In this document: one piece after another, positions 4,642-5,453 of the stretch
Layout: each line of letters starts with the position of its first letter
Numbering within the stretch: the stretch's first letter is position 1
NCBI GenBank assembly: GCA_030731175.1
Contig: JANQUM010000226.1
Span: 1 to 5,453 of the forward strand
Length of the DNA stretch: 5,453 nt
Direction: 5' to 3'
From: Spirosomataceae bacterium
Lineage (GTDB): Bacteria; Bacteroidota; Bacteroidia; Cytophagales; Spirosomataceae
Made by a program: the position numbers and the translations under genes
Notes under the pieces: model-generated
Seen by the model: only the letters and a program-made list of their open reading frames with translations
Databases searched by the model: none
Told to the model about the DNA's origin: nothing

Positions 4642-5453
4642 ATGATAGATAATAAGAAAATAGATGCGTTGGTAAATCTTCTTGACGACACCGATCAGGA
4701 AGTTGCCTCGATTGTGGAAAACGAAATCAAAAATATTGGCGGCGATGTGATTCCGCTTTTAGAAAACCATTGGGAGGAAAATGCTTTCAACCCGCTTTTG
4801 CAGAAAAAAATTGAAGGAATTATTCACGAATTACAGAATTCTGAAGCAATAGCGAGATTAACTAACTGGAAATCAGGCGACCAATCAGATTTATTAGCAG
4901 GGCTTTGGGCGGTTGCGAGCTATCAATTTCCTGACCTTGATCTTGAAACACTGCGAAAAGATGTTCAGGATATTTACATGGAAGCGTGGTTGCAAATGCG
5001 GGACGAGCTTCACCCAACAGACCAAATCAGGATTCTAAATCAGGTTTTTTTCGACAAATTTAACTTCCGACCAAACACCAGCAATTATTATTCGCCCGCT
5101 AATTCGATGATAAATCAGGTGTTGGAAACAAAGCGGGGCAACCCGATCTCGATGTGTGCGATTTATATGATTGTTGCACAAAAACTCAAACTTCCGGTGT
5201 ACGGTGTGAGCTTACCAAACTTGTTTGTGTTGACGTATAAATTCAAGAAGTTTCAGGTTTATATCAACGTCTTTAACCGTGGCGTAGTTTTTTCGAGAAA
5301 AGATATCGAGAACCACATCAAGCAAATGAACGTGCCGCCAAATGACATTTTCTTTGAACCTTGCACTAACGAAGAAATTGTAAAACGAACGCTCCGAAAT
5401 CTTATTTACGCTTATAAAAAAGCGGCAGAAATGAATAAATACGAAGATGCAAG
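4642..5453 (+). CDS. SirB1-like transglutaminase-fold protein (3' end cut by the window)
   Basis: The open frame starts at ATG 4642 and runs 270 codons without a stop to the right edge, so the C-terminus is missing. Residues about 1-65 are helical and resemble a HEAT-type repeat (IDALVNLLDDTD...GGDVIPLLENHWE). Residues about 80-215 match the SirB1/Transglut_core2 domain, with the hallmark RGNPISMCAIY (165-175), KLKLPVYGVSLPN (181-193) and the INVFNRG strand (208-214). Residues 246-270 (IVKRTLRNLIYAYKKAAE) look like the TPR-type helices that close this family. Many homologues have LPGHF where this protein has LPNLF, so the His often seen there is absent. E. coli SirB1 also lacks it, and protease or transglutaminase activity should not be assumed. 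The physiological role is unknown. The gene is divergent from galE; its leader is A-rich with no strong Shine-Dalgarno site. No signal peptide is seen, so it is probably cytoplasmic. Confidence 0.85.
   Translation, partial: MIDNKKIDALVNLLDDTDQEVASIVENEIKNIGGDVIPLLENHWEENAFNPLLQKKIEGIIHELQNSEAIARLTNWKSGDQSDLLAGLWAVASYQFPDLDLETLRKDVQDIYMEAWLQMRDELHPTDQIRILNQVFFDKFNFRPNTSNYYSPANSMINQVLETKRGNPISMCAIYMIVAQKLKLPVYGVSLPNLFVLTYKFKKFQVYINVFNRGVVFSRKDIENHIKQMNVPPNDIFFEPCTNEEIVKRTLRNLIYAYKKAAEMNKYEDA

Overview
The window looks like ordinary chromosome from a member of the Bacteroidota, probably of the Cytophagales type. The lineage call rests on three things. There is a DUF2851 protein, a family I know mainly from this phylum. 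Matches to the Bacteroidota -7 promoter element (TAnnTTTG) sit at suitable distances upstream of several genes. Translation starts have A-rich leaders instead of Shine-Dalgarno sites. The genus cannot be fixed from the sequence alone. No rRNA, tRNA, CRISPR array, transposase, phage gene or integrase was seen.

Layout, left to right. Positions 1-69 are a short, partly GC-rich non-coding stretch that can fold in several ways. pyrH (UMP kinase, minus strand, 70-783) follows. A 136-bp divergent intergenic region (784-919) carries one -7 element for each direction and a 12-bp imperfect palindrome. A lipoprotein with an SMP-30/gluconolactonase-like beta-propeller lies on the plus strand (920-1801). 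After a 167-bp gap comes a 67-residue two-helix membrane protein (1969-2172, plus). Its 3' end overlaps by 14 bp the 3' end of a convergent DUF2851 gene (2159-3442, minus). galE (UDP-glucose 4-epimerase, 3506-4525, minus) lies 63 bp upstream of the DUF2851 gene and could share its transcript. A second divergent intergenic region (4526-4641) separates galE from a SirB1/transglutaminase-like gene (4642 onward, plus), which runs off the right edge.

The genes do not form one obvious pathway. pyrH (pyrimidine nucleotide supply) and galE (UDP-sugar supply for cell-surface glycans) are both housekeeping genes of uridine nucleotide metabolism, but nothing shows that they are coupled here. The lipoprotein, the small membrane protein, the DUF2851 protein and the SirB1-like protein have no established role that I can name. 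I found no convincing new multi-gene system. The points most worth a second look are the Ile at the GalE substrate-gate position, the possible metal-binding or nuclease-like motif pattern and Cys cluster of DUF2851, the palindrome in the pyrH/lipoprotein promoter region, and the GC-rich element at the left edge.
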